Positions 17,291 to 26,621 of a stretch of DNA of 64,000 nt are shown here, piece by piece. The stretch lies in NCBI RefSeq assembly GCF_001690525.1, contig NZ_LZGT01000014.1, forward strand, positions 1 to 64,000. Direction: 5' to 3'. This stretch comes from Gilliamella sp. App6-5 (GTDB lineage Bacteria > Pseudomonadota > Gammaproteobacteria > Enterobacterales > Orbaceae). The translations under genes and the position numbers were made by a program. Each line of letters opens with the position of its first letter. Within the stretch, counting starts at the first letter, position 1. The notes beneath the pieces were generated by a model. It searched no databases and was not told the DNA's origin. It saw only the letters and a program-made list of their open reading frames with translations.

Positions 17291-18361
17291 ATGGCATTAC
17301 CTTTTATTATTGCAGGTGCAGCTGCAGTCGCTGCAGCAGTTGGTGGCAAAAAAGCATACGATGGTTATCAACTAAAATCAGAAGCTGATGAAATCTTAGA
17401 AAGAACTAAAAGCCGATATAATAAACGAAAAGATGAACTGGATGTATTAAACAAAGTTTCAGAACAGAAATTAGAGCGATTAGGTACATTAGAACTTAAT
17501 ATTGGTAAATCATTTGGTGAATTTAAAAAAATTTCCGACGAATTATTAAAACAATTGAAACAAAAAGACAATAAAGATCTCACGTTATCTATTCCTAAAA
17601 ATGATATAGATAAAATTGAAGAGTATTCTTTTTCTACAGTGGAGTTTTTAGGTACGGTTGCAGCATCAGGTGCAGCAGGAGCAGCTGCAAGTTTTGCTGT
17701 ATATAGCGGAGTGATGGCTTTTGCCGCCGCTTCAACAGGAACGCCTATTGCCGCTTTATCTGGCGTAGCTGCATATAATGCCACTATGGCTGCTATTGGA
17801 GGTGGATCACTTGCTGCTGGGGGTTGGGGAATGGCTGGTGGTGCGATGGTTTTAGGCGCTGCAGCCATTGCGCCAATGATTGCTATTGCTGGTTTTGCGT
17901 ATGCAAACCACGCTGAAAAAGCCTTAGAAAATGCAAAAAAATCAAGATCTGAAGCTGACAAAGCAATAACAAAAATGGATTTAATTGATAAACATTTATC
18001 TAATACAAATAACTATGTAGATAAAATTCATACATCGTTAGAAAAAATTAATCAGACCTTTAATGAATACTTTTCTGCATTAAAAGAGATACATGAAAAG
18101 ATAGTAGTGCTGGGTGGCTGGCAAGAAATTAGAGATATGACGGAAAAGAGTCTAAGAATTATTAATAACGGTTATTTATTGGCAGCTATTATGACCGATA
18201 TTATTACAACCCCACTTTTTAAAATTAAAACAGTATCCGAAGATAGTATTGTTGAAGTCGAAAAAGATAGTGATGGATTCAATATTCTTAATCAAGAAGA
18301 ATTAGATAATGTATTAATTAACAAAGAAAAAGAATATAAAGATTTTACTCTGGGAGTTTAA
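17291..18361 (+). CDS. Alanine/glycine-rich coiled-coil membrane protein
   Basis: The function of this 356-residue protein is not known. It begins with a short hydrophobic Ala-rich segment (residues 4-18), then a predicted coiled coil (about 28-92). A long small-residue stretch at about 118-204, rich in Ala and Gly with repeated GxxxG-like spacing (GVAAYNATMAAIGGGSLAAGG), suggests membrane-inserting helices. A second coiled coil spans about 205-275, before an acidic C-terminus. The layout resembles membrane-active or membrane-anchored island proteins sometimes misannotated as chemotaxis proteins. The Shine-Dalgarno is strong (ACGAGGAAATAAC). A terminator follows the stop. Confidence 0.6.
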   Translation: MALPFIIAGAAAVAAAVGGKKAYDGYQLKSEADEILERTKSRYNKRKDELDVLNKVSEQKLERLGTLELNIGKSFGEFKKISDELLKQLKQKDNKDLTLSIPKNDIDKIEEYSFSTVEFLGTVAASGAAGAAASFAVYSGVMAFAAASTGTPIAALSGVAAYNATMAAIGGGSLAAGGWGMAGGAMVLGAAAIAPMIAIAGFAYANHAEKALENAKKSRSEADKAITKMDLIDKHLSNTNNYVDKIHTSLEKINQTFNEYFSALKEIHEKIVVLGGWQEIRDMTEKSLRIINNGYLLAAIMTDIITTPLFKIKTVSEDSIVEVEKDSDGFNILNQEELDNVLINKEKEYKDFTLGV

Positions 18362-18365
18362 TGAT

Positions 18366-18397
18366 AAAAGGCCAAGGGAACTTGGCTTTTGTTTTGT
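18366..18397 (+). terminator. Terminator inside the island cluster
   Basis: AAGGCCAAG/CTTGGCTT with a 4-nt loop is followed by TTGTTTTG, a few bases after the upstream stop codon and before the next gene. It may reduce rather than abolish transcription into the next gene. Confidence 0.7.
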
Positions 18398-18424
18398 TGA
18401 TTATATTAACGAGGACTAAAAATA

Positions 18425-19996
18425 ATGCTGAAACAGGAAATGAATTGGAGCGAAGAGTTACATAATACTGTTGTCAAATCTTTGGTGACTTCATTTGGGT
18501 TAGATTTTTTATTATTTAAGGATAATGTAGGAGGAGATGTTGATACTGTTCATAATGCACGACAAAACATTTACGCAACCGATAGAGAAAGAATAAAAAA
18601 AGAACAAAACTCAAAATATGATTCACATGAGTATCATTCTCATCCCAATTACATTAAGACAAATCGACAAGGAAAAATCGATCATCAAGCTAATATTTTA
18701 AAGGATGCTTACACAGGAAAAATATTTGCTCAACATGATAAAAAAAATTTAGATCACGTTATTGCTGCAAATGAAATACATCACGATCAAGGCCGAATAT
18801 TAGCAGAATTATCAGGAACTGATCTTGCTAATGACAGTAGTAATTTATATTTCACCAATGAAACATTAAATAAGTCTAAGAAAGCAAGTTCAATGTCTGA
18901 CTTTGTAAGCAAACTTCAAAATGAACTCACTCAAACCCGTCAAGAAATAGCTATACTAAAACAGAAAAAATCGTTAACAGATCAAGAAAAAAAATCATTA
19001 GAAAAGTTAGAAAATAAAGAAAAAGCAAACTTTAATAAAATGCTTGAAATAGACAAAAAAGCACGGGCTAAATACGAGAGAACTGTCAATATAGCCTATT
19101 ATACTAGCAGTAAGTTTGCTAAAGATGTCGCTTATCAATCAGCTCTTTCTGGTTTTAAAATGGGAACAAGACAGATGCTAGGGCTTATTTTTGCTGAGGC
19201 ATGGTTTGAACTACGCGATCAATTTCCTTCTATTTATGCAAATAATAAATATAACTTTTCTATAAAAAATTTTTTAAATGATGTTAGCAATGTATTTAAT
19301 GCTATATGGGAACGAATAAAATTAAAATTTAAAGATTTTTTTAATTCTTTCAAAGATGGCGCTGTTAGTGGTGCGTTATCCAGTGTAACCACTACTGTTA
19401 CTAACATATTTTTCACTACGCAAAAAATGCTTGGAAAAATGATTCGGGAAATGTGGGGGCATATTACGGCAGCTATAAAATTAATCTTTTGCAACCCTAA
19501 TTCATTACCTTTAGGTCAATTAGTTAAAGAAGTAAGTAAAATTATTAGCGCTGGAATTTCAGTTGTTTGTGGTACTGCTATTTATAGTATCTGTTCGCAA
19601 TTATTTGCTTTTCCATTCGGTACCGAATTATCTGCATTTTGTAGTGCACTAGCGACTGGTATTTTAACATTAGCATTTAATCACTATCTAGATAAAGGGA
19701 CTCTTCCTCAAAAAATTTGGGCTTTTTTGGATAAATTTAAAGATAAATACGAAAGAACTCTCGATTTTTTTAAAGCTGTAAATGCTGAATTAGATAATTA
19801 TTTAAAAGAGTTGGCAAGGCTAGAGTTCAATATGGATACACAACAATTAGCGTCGTTTACATTGCATCTTACTACGACCAATAATGAACTAGAACGCAGC
19901 TTTCTGTTAAAAGAGGAAGTAACTCGTCGTGGCATTAAATTACCATTTGAAGCAGGTAATCTTGAGTCAGTAAATTCATGGTTAAAATCATTATGA
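18425..19996 (+). CDS. HNH-like domain protein with coiled coil and membrane segments
   Basis: This 523-residue protein belongs to no characterised family I can name. Residues about 100-153 carry an HNH-like pattern: an LDHVIAANEIH block with the Asp-His pair at 110-111, then NLYFTNETLNKSKK at 140-153, comparable to the DH..NL..TN..NxxK arrangement of HNH nucleases. A His-rich segment (SHEYHSHPNY) precedes it. A Lys/Glu coiled coil spans about 160-220. Hydrophobic segments around 370-425 probably cross the membrane. A nuclease coupled to a membrane part would suit an abortive or contact-dependent role; this is inference. Its stop codon overlaps the next start (ATGA), so the two are translationally coupled. 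Confidence 0.55.
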   Translation: MLKQEMNWSEELHNTVVKSLVTSFGLDFLLFKDNVGGDVDTVHNARQNIYATDRERIKKEQNSKYDSHEYHSHPNYIKTNRQGKIDHQANILKDAYTGKIFAQHDKKNLDHVIAANEIHHDQGRILAELSGTDLANDSSNLYFTNETLNKSKKASSMSDFVSKLQNELTQTRQEIAILKQKKSLTDQEKKSLEKLENKEKANFNKMLEIDKKARAKYERTVNIAYYTSSKFAKDVAYQSALSGFKMGTRQMLGLIFAEAWFELRDQFPSIYANNKYNFSIKNFLNDVSNVFNAIWERIKLKFKDFFNSFKDGAVSGALSSVTTTVTNIFFTTQKMLGKMIREMWGHITAAIKLIFCNPNSLPLGQLVKEVSKIISAGISVVCGTAIYSICSQLFAFPFGTELSAFCSALATGILTLAFNHYLDKGTLPQKIWAFLDKFKDKYERTLDFFKAVNAELDNYLKELARLEFNMDTQQLASFTLHLTTTNNELERSFLLKEEVTRRGIKLPFEAGNLESVNSWLKSL

Positions 19997-20259
19997 GTAA
20001 TTCCCCCTCGTTTCCTTGTTATCAATGTGGAGCTTGCTGTTGCAGTGTTAATCGCTCACAAGAAACACAATTTCTTGATAGTGGTAATGGGGTATGTCGC
20101 TATTATGATCATCAAACAAAATTATGTACCATTTATGAAACAAGGCCAGATATTTGTTGTGTAGATAAACAATATCATCTCAATTATAAAGATAAATATA
20201 GTTGGGTTGAGTTTATCGAGATAAATACTATTGCATGCAACATATTGAATTCAAAATAA
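19993..20259 (+). CDS. YkgJ-family cysteine-cluster protein
   Basis: This small protein of 88 residues has a Cys-rich putative zinc/iron-chelating motif: CYQCGACCCS near the N-terminus, then CRYYDHQTKLCTIYETRPDIC. The pattern matches the YkgJ (CxxCxxCC) family. ATG 19993 overlaps the preceding TGA as ATGA; an in-frame ATG at 19978 is less likely. Members are thought to bind metal and are suspected to maintain or modify partner proteins, but their activity is unproven. Coupling to the HNH-like protein suggests direct partnership. Confidence 0.75.
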   Translation: MSNSPSFPCYQCGACCCSVNRSQETQFLDSGNGVCRYYDHQTKLCTIYETRPDICCVDKQYHLNYKDKYSWVEFIEINTIACNILNSK

Positions 20260-20383
20260 CAACTAAATTAGTTTAGTAATAAAAAAATTAGATCTGAAAA
20301 TATTTATTCTAATTCCATATTAAGGAAACTCTTATTGTTATAGTGTTGTTATTATAAATAAATAATTAATAAGGAGAGTATTA

Positions 20384-21181
20384 ATGGCTACTTATAGAGA
20401 TGATTCAGATCTAGTATTTTTAAAACAATGTACTAACGAAGATCTAGAGCTATTAATTTCTATATTAACAGTTGATCCTAGTGATAATGTTACTCGATTT
20501 ACCGAAACATTAACGAGTGATGTAAGCTATAAACTTCATTATCCTAATCATCAATTATATTGGAAATCTATTGCTGCAGAACTTCAAACATTTGGTGCAA
20601 ATTCTGGAATGAACCTGTTAAGGCAGGGAAAAGGGGTTTGTTATCGCGAAATATTAATAGATGTGTGCAATCGAACTAATACAATGTTAAGTGAGCCATC
20701 ACCTTTTTTTATTGAAAAAATTGAAGATGCTTTATTAAATTCACTTCTCAAGCAATCATTAGAAAATATAAGTCAAAAAGACCTTAAAAAGATAGCAGCA
20801 GAATTGGGTAATGTTAATTCTAAAGTTACACCATCCATGGTAATGATGGGGATTCAAAATTTTATAACTTCGTCTTCTTTAATTTCAAATTATTTAATAT
20901 TTAGCATTTTAAACAATTTTGGTTTTAAATCAGGCAATATAATGACAGTAATGTTACCAAGACCTTACCCTAGGCGATATCAGGAATTAGTATTATCTAT
21001 TTGTTTGGCAATAAACCATTTATGGCTACTATTTAATATTACAGGGCCAGCTTATCGTGTAACAATTCCAGCTTGTTTATATATAGCAACCTTAAGAAAA
21101 AAATACAATGATGCAAAAATAACGAATCAAATATTAAAAAATAATATAGATCTTAAAAAAATTATGGGAAAAAATCTTTAA
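20384..21181 (+). CDS. YaaW-family (DUF3944/UPF0174) protein
   Basis: This 265-residue protein has the N-terminal YRDDSDLVFLKQCTNEDLELL pattern of DUF3944. Its body resembles E. coli YaaW, including WKSIAAELQTFGANSGMNLLRQGKGVCYREILIDVC and the near-identical C-terminal block GPAYRVTIPACLYIATLRKKY at about residues 221-241. The family's function is unknown. Hydrophobic segments at about 165-218 suggest membrane association. The Shine-Dalgarno (AAGGAGAG) is strong. It lies in the same orientation as the HNH-like cluster, 124 bp after the YkgJ-family gene. Confidence 0.75.
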   Translation: MATYRDDSDLVFLKQCTNEDLELLISILTVDPSDNVTRFTETLTSDVSYKLHYPNHQLYWKSIAAELQTFGANSGMNLLRQGKGVCYREILIDVCNRTNTMLSEPSPFFIEKIEDALLNSLLKQSLENISQKDLKKIAAELGNVNSKVTPSMVMMGIQNFITSSSLISNYLIFSILNNFGFKSGNIMTVMLPRPYPRRYQELVLSICLAINHLWLLFNITGPAYRVTIPACLYIATLRKKYNDAKITNQILKNNIDLKKIMGKNL

Positions 21182-21251
21182 CAAAAGTTTTTTATTTTTC
21201 TAATTAGAGTTGTGCTTATCTATTTAGCTATAAAACAATAAGGAGTTATAC

Positions 21252-21461
21252 ATGTCAATTTTTAAATTAATTAGTGTGGGTTCTGGGCTTCTTTTAACAA
21301 CAGCAGCAGTATATACTGCGCAAGATAATATAGCAAAAGCGTGTGAAGAAGATGAAGAGCTTAAGTCAATCAAAACAGAAGGACGAGTATTAGCTAGTTT
21401 TGTAACATCGGTTATTGTTGGTGGGGTTGTTAATAAACTCATTAATCGTGTTTTTAATTAG
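21252..21461 (+). CDS. Small membrane protein, unknown function
   Basis: This 69-residue protein has two hydrophobic segments, residues about 3-22 and 48-62, separated by an acidic stretch (AKACEEDEELKS). An AAGGAG Shine-Dalgarno precedes ATG 21252. I do not recognise a family. It sits between the YaaW-family and secreted-protein genes in the same orientation and may be an accessory or immunity-type membrane subunit; that is a guess from position. Confidence 0.5.
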   Translation: MSIFKLISVGSGLLLTTAAVYTAQDNIAKACEEDEELKSIKTEGRVLASFVTSVIVGGVVNKLINRVFN

Positions 21462-21490
21462 ATATTATAAATAATAGGATGAAAGATTTT

Positions 21491-21988
21491 ATGAAAAAAT
21501 TTATTACATTAATTTTTTTATATGGTGTTTTATGTGGTAACTCTGTTGCAAATATAACTAAATATTCATTTAAAAAATATCCAGTTGAAGGCAGTAATGG
21601 AAAGTTAATTGAATATAAATCTCAACTTAATGAAACATTTAGTTTTTCATTTTTTGTTGATACGAAAAATAAAACTGCTGTACCTGTGATATCTGATAAG
21701 TTAAAAAAATATCAGGCTGTAAGTGTGCGTTTTTGTGTAGATGAAACATCTGATTGTTGGCGAGTTCCAATATATGGTGATTTGTTAAATGTATTTGTCG
21801 ATAACATTAATAACAAACAAAACGTTTGGGATATTGAATTTATTGATAAAGATAAGTTACTCACAACAGGTATAATGAGTATACCTCAGTTAGGTGATCT
21901 TTCTAATTATGCTGGTATCGATGAAACTGATTATGATGGATTGCTCCCTTACATAATTTGGCAATCTGATGTTAAGGTTTATGAATAA
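21491..21988 (+). CDS. Secreted protein of unknown function
   Basis: From ATG 21491 the protein starts with a normal signal peptide (MKKFITLIFLYGVLCGNSVA) and should be exported, giving a mature part of about 145 residues. A further in-frame ATG at 21479 would add four residues. The mature part contains two Cys (RFCVDETSDCW) that may form a disulphide, and no motif I recognise. It is the last intact gene of the cluster before transposase remnants. Confidence 0.55.
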   Translation: MKKFITLIFLYGVLCGNSVANITKYSFKKYPVEGSNGKLIEYKSQLNETFSFSFFVDTKNKTAVPVISDKLKKYQAVSVRFCVDETSDCWRVPIYGDLLNVFVDNINNKQNVWDIEFIDKDKLLTTGIMSIPQLGDLSNYAGIDETDYDGLLPYIIWQSDVKVYE

Positions 21989-22118
21989 AATATAGTGTAG
22001 GAATTACTCGCGCTGTTTATAGTAATTTAAGAAACGACAGTGATGAATATACATAAAACTAACGCCTATATCATAAAAAAATTACCGTCACCGATTTGGT
22101 TAAACTTTTTATGAGCAG

Positions 22119-22249
22119 GCGTCTAACCATTTATAGCACCGAAAGAGCTCATTAAACATTAAATAACATAACTCTCATAGAATATAAAACACGAAAACAG
22201 TTAGTATCATTTTCTAGATGAGTTGTGTGCTCACTATGGGGTATTTACA
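22119..22249 (+). mobile_element. IS3-family remnant (3' end)
   Basis: Translation gives LTIYSTERAH, a stop, then TLNNITLIEYKTRKQ, a degraded copy of the C-terminus of the OrfB at the left edge of the window. It ends in the same GGGGTATTTACA. Everything upstream is too eroded to read. Confidence 0.65.
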
Positions 22250-22384
22250 CAAATGTTCGCTTTTTAGGCTATATTTTTGGTAAAAAATATTCAGGATTCT
22301 ATACCGTTTGGTGATTAATTGAGACTAGGTAGTATCCCATTTGTCAAAATATGTAATCTCTATCGTATCAATTAAAAATTCACG

Positions 22385-22657
22385 AAATCTGCTAGCTATC
22401 AAATGAATGGGAAAGTGGAAAGAGTGATACGCACTTTAAATGATATGCGACATAATCAGCAAATATTCGAAGATTCAAAAGCTAGGCAACAAAAACTTAA
22501 ACGATTTCTGGCAAAACGCTGTATAAATTTTTGCAAGATTATTTTTATCATAAAGTGTAAACAACCTGATGTTTCTCTACTGGATTTTGAATTTATGGTA
22601 TTACTACAAATAGTATTAAAAATGATAGCTAAAATAGTTGTTTTATCAAAATTATGA
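22385..22657 (+). pseudogene. IS481-type transposase C-terminal remnant
   Basis: The frame reads YQMNGKVERVIRTLNDMRHN, which fits the C-terminal catalytic Glu block of IS481-like DDE transposases (NGKxERxIRTL). It continues through an altered C-terminus to TGA at 22657. The upstream catalytic Asp regions are absent, so this is a fragment rather than a gene. Confidence 0.6.
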
Positions 22658-22701
22658 TAATATTTGTTTCCTTTTAAAACCTTTACAAAAAAATTAATGC
22701 G

Positions 22702-23637
22702 ATGAAAAAAATAAAATATTCTTTGTTGCTAGTTTGCAATATAACATTGGTCGGTTGTTTTGGTTCAGAGACCTTTTCGTCTAGCTCAGTTGATCGTATG
22801 ATTGACAATCCAACTCCGAACGAAATAAAAGTTGTTGTGGATGGAAAAGAATTAACCATTCCAGCAAAATCAAGTGTGAATTATACATTTGAGTACGGTA
22901 AGCATACATTGTCTTATGGTAATCAATCGTTAAATTTTATAGCTAAACCTTCAACAACTGATAGTTCTGGATTAATTAATCCTACACAAAGTAACTATTA
23001 TTTGTTAACTACTTTCTATACAACTTCGAATGTGAGTGATGAAACTTATGATAAGTTGATAGCTAAACATTTAAATTCCGTTCCTGTAATTATTAATGGT
23101 GAACAACAAGAGCTTGAACTGCCGGTTAAAGTTATTAATGATGTTTTTATTGAGCGTCGAAAGGATTTTTGGGATTATTCCGTTGATGAACCTTATCCAG
23201 ATGAAGTGACTTTGCGAGGAAAGGGGCAATTCCAATCTCAAAAGATTAAATTATTCCGCGAAGACAGTTTTATTGAATCTTTGAAATCAGAAGGACTTAA
23301 TGAAAAAGTAAACTTCATAAATCAACACTCTACATTTTCTGAGATCAAGAAATATACGATTCCAAATATTCAGTTAGATGCTATTGCCTGTAAAAAAGGC
23401 CGTGAATTTGTGGAAACTCAATTGAATGATTGGAATAAGTTTTTTACCTCGACAGGAAAAGACTTAGCATCGTTATATAAACAGTTAACATCGAATGAAA
23501 CTTTTCAAACAAAACATGCCATTATGAAAGAATGCACATCGGAAGGAGATACGAATCAAAGTTATCAATCAGCGACAAGACAACTTGAGGAAGCATTCGA
23601 TGAAACCAAACAAATCAATTTTTTTGTTACTCAGTAA
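22702..23637 (+). CDS. Putative lipoprotein, unknown function
   Basis: This 311-residue protein has a lipoprotein signal: MKKIKYSLLLVCNITLVGC, lipobox LVGC with Cys at 19. The mature N-terminal part is rich in beta-type sequence (EIKVVVDGKELTIPAKSSVNYTF, HTLSYGNQSLNF) and the C-terminal half is helical and charged. No family is recognised. The Shine-Dalgarno is weak. It stands alone between transposase scraps and a relic gene, and has its own terminator near 23770. Confidence 0.6.
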   Translation: MKKIKYSLLLVCNITLVGCFGSETFSSSSVDRMIDNPTPNEIKVVVDGKELTIPAKSSVNYTFEYGKHTLSYGNQSLNFIAKPSTTDSSGLINPTQSNYYLLTTFYTTSNVSDETYDKLIAKHLNSVPVIINGEQQELELPVKVINDVFIERRKDFWDYSVDEPYPDEVTLRGKGQFQSQKIKLFREDSFIESLKSEGLNEKVNFINQHSTFSEIKKYTIPNIQLDAIACKKGREFVETQLNDWNKFFTSTGKDLASLYKQLTSNETFQTKHAIMKECTSEGDTNQSYQSATRQLEEAFDETKQINFFVTQ

Positions 23638-23767
23638 ATAAAATGCTTTTAGTATCAGGAAAATTGTTATTTAGCATTTTAGCTGTATAAGCATAAAACG
23701 AGTGTGAGCATAAAAGAGCTATGTTTCAGGACATGTTTTTATTGTCATGTATGAGGTTATTTTATTG

Positions 23768-23793
23768 AAAAAACGGGCATAAGCCCGTTTTAG
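23768..23793 (+). terminator. Rho-independent terminator
   Basis: AAACGGGC/GCCCGTTT with a 4-nt loop and a T-rich right arm, about 130 bp after the lipoprotein gene. Confidence 0.65.
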
Positions 23794-23817
23794 TGATTGG
23801 TTAGTTGTAAACAACTA

Positions 23818-24056
23818 TTACCGTGGGATGACGCTTATTTTTTATCCGCTTGTTGATACCGCTTGAATATCACGATCATACATTGCTTATCCAAATGCAG
23901 GTGGAATGCTGTGGGTTCCTATATTAGTTGCTTTGATTTGATAGGTGAATTTCTGTATTTTATCATTATATGTTGAACCATAGATGATAACACGATCTTC
24001 AGGAACATCTGTATATTCAGAATACCAAGTATTTTTATCTGTTTTTATAAAAATTT
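23818..24056 (-). pseudogene. Alpha-2-macroglobulin family protein, C-terminal remnant
   Basis: On the minus strand one frame reads NTWYSEYTDVPEDRVIIYG, FTYQIKATNIGTHSIPPAF, a stop where Ala/Glu is expected, AMYDRDIQAVSTSG, a second stop, and KISVIPR to TAA at 23820-23818. This is the C-terminal end of bacterial alpha-2-macroglobulins (YfhM-like protease traps), whose final domain ends in the PPxFAEAMYDxxIxA pattern. The remaining 1500 or so residues are gone, and two in-frame stops confirm decay. Confidence 0.6.
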
Positions 24057-24124
24057 AGATAGAGTAAAAATAAGCAATAAATTATTATGTATTGCAGATT
24101 TAGGTTAAGTAAAGGTGAGTTAAT

Positions 24125-24415
24125 ATGCATAACTCAAATATTGATATTAATGATTTCATTATAAGTATAGTTGAAAAATTAAGGTTTGCAGAAAAATTAG
24201 ACCAAAATTGCGTCAATCATCTCTATGATTTACTTGATCAGATTACAGTTAATTATACGCAACAATCTGATATTCCCAAGCAGCTTGCTTATAGTCTTTT
24301 GGTACTACATGATAATTTAGAAGGAGCTTTAAATTATTATCACGGTGATGAGCTAGCTTATTTATCTGGTATTAATTCGAGAATAAATGGGTATATTGAA
24401 AAGATTTTATTGTGA
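24125..24415 (+). CDS. Hypothetical protein
   Basis: This 96-residue, mostly helical acidic protein has no signal peptide and no family I recognise. ATG 24125 follows a fair Shine-Dalgarno (AAAGGTGAG). It might be an immunity or accessory protein of the island, but nothing in it shows that. Confidence 0.45.
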   Translation: MHNSNIDINDFIISIVEKLRFAEKLDQNCVNHLYDLLDQITVNYTQQSDIPKQLAYSLLVLHDNLEGALNYYHGDELAYLSGINSRINGYIEKILL

Positions 24416-24812
24416 AATAATAATAAAATTAACCATTTACAAGAAAGTTACCAATGGAGCTGCAATTGGCAATATTAAAGCAGAAATATAAACAGTTAAT
24501 GTTAACAGATTAATCCGTTGCAATAACCAACCTGCATATCATTTAAAGTATGCTGTTTATGATTATTTTGTTGAAAAATAATGTATATCTATCTGATTGT
24601 AATTGATTTCCTACATAATAGTGTAGTGGCATTAATATACTTTAGTTTAGTCCTAAATTTGAGTTATTATAATTACTTTAAATTATTGACTAGCCGATGG
24701 CCATTGCCAATAATCATTATGACTAATAGTCGATATTAATTAAGTACAATTGGTTAAATTAGAATTTTCTACTCATGTTAATGAATAAAAACAATATTTA
24801 GCCAATTTATTC
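24416..24812. other. Gene-free stretch with a possible decayed reading frame
   Basis: A plus-strand frame from about 24454 to 24582 reads NGAAIGNIKAEI, a stop, then VNRLIRCNNQPAYHLKYAVYDYFVEK and TAA. It could be the tail of a dead gene but is not assigned to a family. No tRNA-Leu 3' end copy that would mark the far border of the island is visible here. Confidence 0.3.
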
Positions 24813-25781
24813 TTATTTTTTTGCAATAAAAACTGCCCGCATTGGAGCAGGATAGCCTTCAATGGTTTTGGTTAAATCGGTTGGATCTAAAAAGTCCGCA
24901 AGTGAATCCGATGTCATCCATTCTGTTTTACGTTGTTCATCCAAACTGGTGAGTGATATATCAACCAGTTTTGCATCAGAAAATCCAGATTTTTCTAGCC
25001 AATTAATCATTGTTGGAACAGATGGAATAAAATAAACATTCCGCATTTGAGCATAGCGTTCACCCGGCATGAGAGCTGTATGTTCAGCACCATCAATGAC
25101 TAATGTTTCGAGTACTAATTGACCATCTTCAACAAGTTGATCTTTTAATTGAAATAAATGATCAAGTGGCGACCTACGATGATATAAAACGCCCATTGAG
25201 AAGACTGTATCAAAAGCACCAAGTTTGGGTAGCTGCTCAATACCAAGTGGTAATAAATGCGCTCTTTGATCGTTACCCAGTAATTTGCGAATAGCCTCAA
25301 ATTGGCATAGATAAAGTGCCATAGGATCAATTCCAACAGCGAGTTTTGCTCCTGCACCAATCATACGCCATAAATGGTAACCACTATTACAACCCACGTC
25401 TAAAACAATTTTACCTTCTAAACTATCAATATGATTAATTAAACGTTCCCACTTCCAATCTGAACGCCATTCTGTATCAACATCAATACCATATAAGTGA
25501 AAAGGGCCTTTGCGCCATGGCATCATGTTTTTTAGTAGTTGAGTAATTCGTTGCTGTTCACCAGTCGAGATAGGCTGTTCACTATTAACAGTTACACTAT
25601 GGAGTAAATCAATTTGATAAGGAGTGATAGCTGGTAAGTGTTTAATACTATTGAGCCATTGATTAAAACGGTTATCAATATTTTGATTTTGCCAGTTTGC
25701 CAGTTGTGCTGGTAAGACTTCTAGCCAGCGACTCAGTTTACTTTTTGCGATAATCTGGTAAAAATCACCAAAGTCAATCAT
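24813..25781 (-). CDS. cmoB: tRNA U34 carboxymethyltransferase
   Basis: CmoB transfers the carboxymethyl group from carboxy-SAM to 5-hydroxyuridine at tRNA position 34. The SAM-type fold is shown by [30 protein letters not shown], followed by [20 protein letters not shown]. The 322-residue length matches E. coli CmoB. It lies 36 bp downstream of cmoA, which makes its cofactor. Confidence 0.95.
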   Translation of the reverse strand: MIDFGDFYQIIAKSKLSRWLEVLPAQLANWQNQNIDNRFNQWLNSIKHLPAITPYQIDLLHSVTVNSEQPISTGEQQRITQLLKNMMPWRKGPFHLYGIDVDTEWRSDWKWERLINHIDSLEGKIVLDVGCNSGYHLWRMIGAGAKLAVGIDPMALYLCQFEAIRKLLGNDQRAHLLPLGIEQLPKLGAFDTVFSMGVLYHRRSPLDHLFQLKDQLVEDGQLVLETLVIDGAEHTALMPGERYAQMRNVYFIPSVPTMINWLEKSGFSDAKLVDISLTSLDEQRKTEWMTSDSLADFLDPTDLTKTIEGYPAPMRAVFIAKK

Positions 25782-25817
25782 TCTGTTTTCCTTATCAATT
25801 AAGCTTAAATCAGTTAG

Positions 25818-26597
<780 letters not shown>

Positions 26598-26621
26598 TTA
26601 TATTCAATTGCTCGGATAATT

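Noticed and set aside
17368-17961. Minus-strand 197-codon frame rich in Ala and Pro
   Set aside because: It is the antisense shadow of the Ala/Gly-rich protein gene, whose codon pattern keeps the opposite strand open.
15770-24812. Search for attL/attR direct repeats of the tRNA-Leu 3' end
   Set aside because: No second copy of the tRNA 3' sequence was found by eye up to cmoB and no integrase gene is present, so no attachment site is claimed.
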